Shown here in pieces: positions 61,203 to 64,000 of a DNA stretch of 64,000 nt. The position numbers were made by a program, and so were the translations under genes. The stretch is taken from contig NW_024104358.1 of the NCBI RefSeq assembly GCF_003945595.2, positions 496,001 to 560,000 of the forward strand. Reading direction: 5' to 3'. The DNA is from Pipra filicauda (taxonomy: Eukaryota > Chordata > Aves > Passeriformes > Pipridae). Every line of letters begins with the position of its first letter. Position 1 is the first letter of the stretch. The notes beneath the pieces are model-generated. The model searched no databases. It saw only the letters and a list, made by a program, of their open reading frames with translations, and was not told the origin of the DNA.

Positions 61203-62227
61203 TGTTGGGTTTGTGTGGCATTGTTTTTGCAGCAGGGGGCTACAGAGGTGGCTTCTGTAAGAAGCTGATGGAAGCTTCCCCCAAGTCTGACAGAGCCAAC
61301 TCCAGCTGGCTCTGAGACAGACCAGATGCTAACCAAGGCTGAGCCCAACAGCTACCTCTGGGATAATGTATACAAGAAGGAGAAAAAACTGCTCAGAATA
61401 ACAGCAGTGAACAGAGGAGCGGGAATATGTGAGAGAAACAGCCCTTCAGACACCAAGGTCAGTGAGGAAGGAGTGTGAGGAGGTGCTCCATGCACCAGAG
61501 CAGAAATTCCCCTGCAGTCTGTGGTGCAGCCCATGGTGAGGCAGCTGTGCCCCTGCAGCCCATGGAGGTCCACAGAGGTGCAGAGATCCACCTGCAGCTT
61601 ATGAAGGACCCCATGTTGGAACAGGCGGATGCCCAAAGGAGCCTGTGACCCCATGGAAAACCAGTGCTGGAGCATGCTTCTGTCAGGACCTGTGGATCTG
61701 TGGAGAGAGGAACCCACACTGGAGCAGGTTTGCTGGCAGGACTTGTGACACTGCAAGGAACCTACCCTGGAGCAGCCTGTTCCTGGCAGACTGCACCCTA
61801 TGGAAGGGACCCATGCTGGAGCAGGGGAGGGGATGAGTCCTTCTCATTGGAAGAAAGGAGCAGCAGAGACAAGGTGGGATGAACTGACCACAGCCCACAT
61901 TCCCCATCCCCCTACGCTGCTGTGGGGAAGAGAGAGAGAACTTAGATATAAAGTTGAGCCTGGGAAGAGAGGAGGAGTGGGCAAAAGGTGGCTTAAGATT
62001 TTATTTCTCACTACTTTACTCTGATTTTTACTGACAATAAATTAAACTGATTTCCCCAGGTTGAGTCTGTTTTGCCTGTGATGAGTGAGCTCTCCCCTTA
62101 GTGATCCCTCCCCTTCCTTATCTCAACCCACAAGCCTTTTGTTATATTTTCTCTCCCCTGTCCAGCTGAGAAGTGGTAGAGTGGCTTTAGTGGGCATCTG
62201 GTATCCAGTCAAGGTCAACTCACCACA
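61203..62227 (+). mobile_element. solo LTR of an endogenous retrovirus, near full length
   Basis: A 1.0-kb homologue of the LTR at 24358-25453. It starts TGTTGGGTTTGTGTGGC and ends AAGGTCAACTCACCACA, so it has the TG...CA termini of an LTR. It shares the TGAGAGAAACA segment (61430s), the CTGGAGCAG/CCCATGG repeat array (61520-61840), the AATAAA signal (62036-62041) and the TCTCTCCCCTGTCCAGCTGAG block. No clean target-site duplication is evident. No retroviral internal region adjoins it, so it is a solo LTR. The open frames inside are repeat-driven and not genes. Confidence 0.85.
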
Positions 62228-62916
62228 ATTACAGAACAAGAACAACTAAGTGCTCCCCTTAGCTACAGCAGCTAAGGCCAAAGGAAAAAGAGAGAGGTGG
62301 TATTTGAGTAACTCTAACACTGCTTCTGTGATGGCAGAGAATTTGCAGTTATGGGCTTGAGCATGAGACATGGCTGCAATACCTTCTCATCAGATCTGTG
62401 CAAAACTGTAAGATAATACTTCATTAGAGAAAATATACAACACATCCTATTCCTTATGCTCTCTTCACACGCTTGTAAATGTTGCATAAGAAGCAGAGTA
62501 TATATATAACTATACCTACAACTCCTTGTCACGTGAAAGGTGGGAGTTTGGATTTTTGCCTGTTGGTATCTTTGGGAGAGTCGAGACCCTGGTGCCTGAC
62601 AGTCTGTCAGCATCCTGTAATGAGACCCTTCACCAACAGATTCACAAGATCGGAGGGTACCTCAACCTGCCTTGTTAGGGGAAACTCATAAGAGCCAAGA
62701 CCCCTCTGCAACTGGTGTTAAGCGCTGCCAGCAACTGCAAGGACTAACTTTACAGTTTATGGAATAACACTCTGTTAGTACAAATTGTGACAGATAATTA
62801 AGGTTTGAATGTTGTCGGTGATAGTGTCTACTGCAAGAATATGGCTTAAAAAAAACCAGTCTATTAATACATATATTAAGCAAGTACAAGTTCTGATACA
62901 AAGCAATCTACTTATA
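62228..62916. other. intergenic, nothing recognised
   Basis: AT-rich spacer between two LTR-type elements. No feature was recognised. Confidence 0.4.
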
Positions 62917-63470
62917 TGTTGTGGGGGTAAGCACAAACAAAAGCTTTAGTCTTCAAAGCAGCATTTAATGCACGTAGACAATATTTCTCACCCAAGGCGT
63001 CCCTCTGGCGGGGGAGAAGATGGACTCAGCCCATCGACTGATCCCAGCAGTTTCAGTGGAGGTCTTCTCCCACTTTCCCCCTATCCCCAGCTTACTTTTA
63101 TACTATTTGCTTTATGTTTGGGTGGAGTTTGAGTGGGTCTAGTCATAAATACCTTTTATTTCTGATTGGTGTATTTAATGGGAGGGGGGTGGTGGTTGTG
63201 GTTTGGCACCTGAGGAGGGAGTTTGACATGTTTGTTGGCTTCAGCAGCAGAACATCTTGATTCTTCCTTGTCAGACGGGTACTGTATGGTCTCAGTACCA
63301 CAATGTTCTCCCATTCTGCTGGGATTAGAATGGAGGGGGGCCACGTAGTGTCCACTTCGTTCCACACTCCGTCCTGTTTCTCTGAGCAGATGTTTATTGT
63401 TGTATAGGAGAGGATGTCAGCCTCAGTCCATCCAGGTAGTTGCAGCTGCTTTTTACCTTAAAATTCTGAA
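62917..63470 (-). mobile_element. LTR-like element of a different retroviral type
   Basis: Read on the - strand, a TATAAAA box (plus 63096-63102) is followed about 130 bases on by ATTAAA (plus 62964-62969). About 45 bases after that comes a GCTTACCCCCACA end at about 62920, the order expected of an LTR's U3, R and U5. Upstream of the TATA box a - strand frame stays open for 104 codons (63457 down to 63143) without an early ATG. It includes NEVDTTWPPSILIPAEWENI. I do not recognise this protein, and it could be a remnant of the viral 3' coding region or chance. The other boundary is unknown. Confidence 0.5.
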
Positions 63471-64000
63471 TTCTCTCTAGGTTTAACTCTATCCATCATC
63501 CCACACTCCTCTCACTACAAACACACCTGTAAACCACCAGCTGCACACGTATAATCACAAACCCAGCTTCACATTATTCACATTTTGTGTGGCTGGAAAA
63601 AACCATCCTTCTCCAATGACAGTAAACATTCTTGGCTAAGCCACTAGGTCTGACAGGACTCCAACAGCCAGGTGAGATCCTTCACCACTCATTGAAAGGA
63701 TGAGCCTGCAGTGCATCTTGTCTTCTAGGAGTTGTCTAAATAAGGAAGAAGACAGCTAGGACCAAATATGAGAGATACTCTATGGCAGGAGAACAGAAGT
63801 GTCCTGGGTGCAGCCTCAGCCAGCCAGTTAAGGATAGAGGAGTTCTCAGGAAACCCTAATCTTCTCTTGGACTATTTTTGTACCTCGGAAGGGTCTTTGA
63901 TTTGAAAAGGTGATGTGAGTCCATCTGTAAAATAAGAAGGATAATAAAAATTTGTTCCAGGCATCTTACTTTTATTAGTTATTGATGTCTACAAGCAGGT
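63471..64000. other. intergenic, nothing recognised
   Basis: No feature recognised. Part of it may belong to the LTR-like element, whose outer boundary I could not place. Confidence 0.4.

Overview
This window looks like nuclear DNA of a bird. It carries one recognisable protein-coding gene, MED30 (Mediator complex subunit 30), on the + strand in four exons between 31881 and 48107. The rest is AT-rich intergenic and intronic sequence with many decayed retrotransposons: CR1 LINEs, which are the typical avian LINEs and end in repeats of the ATTCTATG type, and long terminal repeats (LTRs) of endogenous retroviruses. The LTR types resemble those common in passerines. A tRNA-Glu-headed SINE near 59.9 kb resembles elements mobilised by RTE-type LINEs, which occur in only some bird lineages. 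A suboscine passerine would fit this mix, but that is inference.

Layout. 1-31.2 kb is intergenic sequence upstream of MED30. It holds an LTR fragment (1.1-1.4 kb, -), a decayed CR1 with reverse-transcriptase remnants (5.3-7.0 kb, +), a small isolated CpG-rich patch (8.9-9.1 kb), a CR1 tail (17.6-17.8 kb), a near-complete solo LTR (24.4-25.5 kb), an LTR 3' fragment (about 27.2-27.4 kb) and a CR1 tail (30.8-31.2 kb) that stops about 70 bp before the promoter CpG island. 31.28-48.3 kb is MED30: CpG-island promoter, exons of 174, 159, 111 and 96 coding bases, and introns of about 0.9, 3.7 and 11.1 kb containing four clear CR1 insertions and a 94-bp tandem duplication. 48.8-54.7 kb is a cluster of CR1 copies in both orientations, including one about 1.7 kb long whose reverse-transcriptase domain has lost its FADD-type catalytic box by deletion. 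54.7-64 kb is otherwise bare. It holds the SINE with a perfect 10-bp target-site duplication, a second truncated element sharing the same 3' tail, another near-complete solo LTR (61.2-62.2 kb), and a different LTR-like element on the - strand (62.9-63.5 kb).

Only MED30 is a working gene as far as the sequence shows. All three introns are phase 0, splice sites are canonical, and the 179-residue product is close to the vertebrate family length. Nearly all other open reading frames are chance frames or lie inside repeats. The most interesting non-gene signal is the SINE and its partner, whose shared tail ends in a conserved hairpin followed by a short microsatellite.
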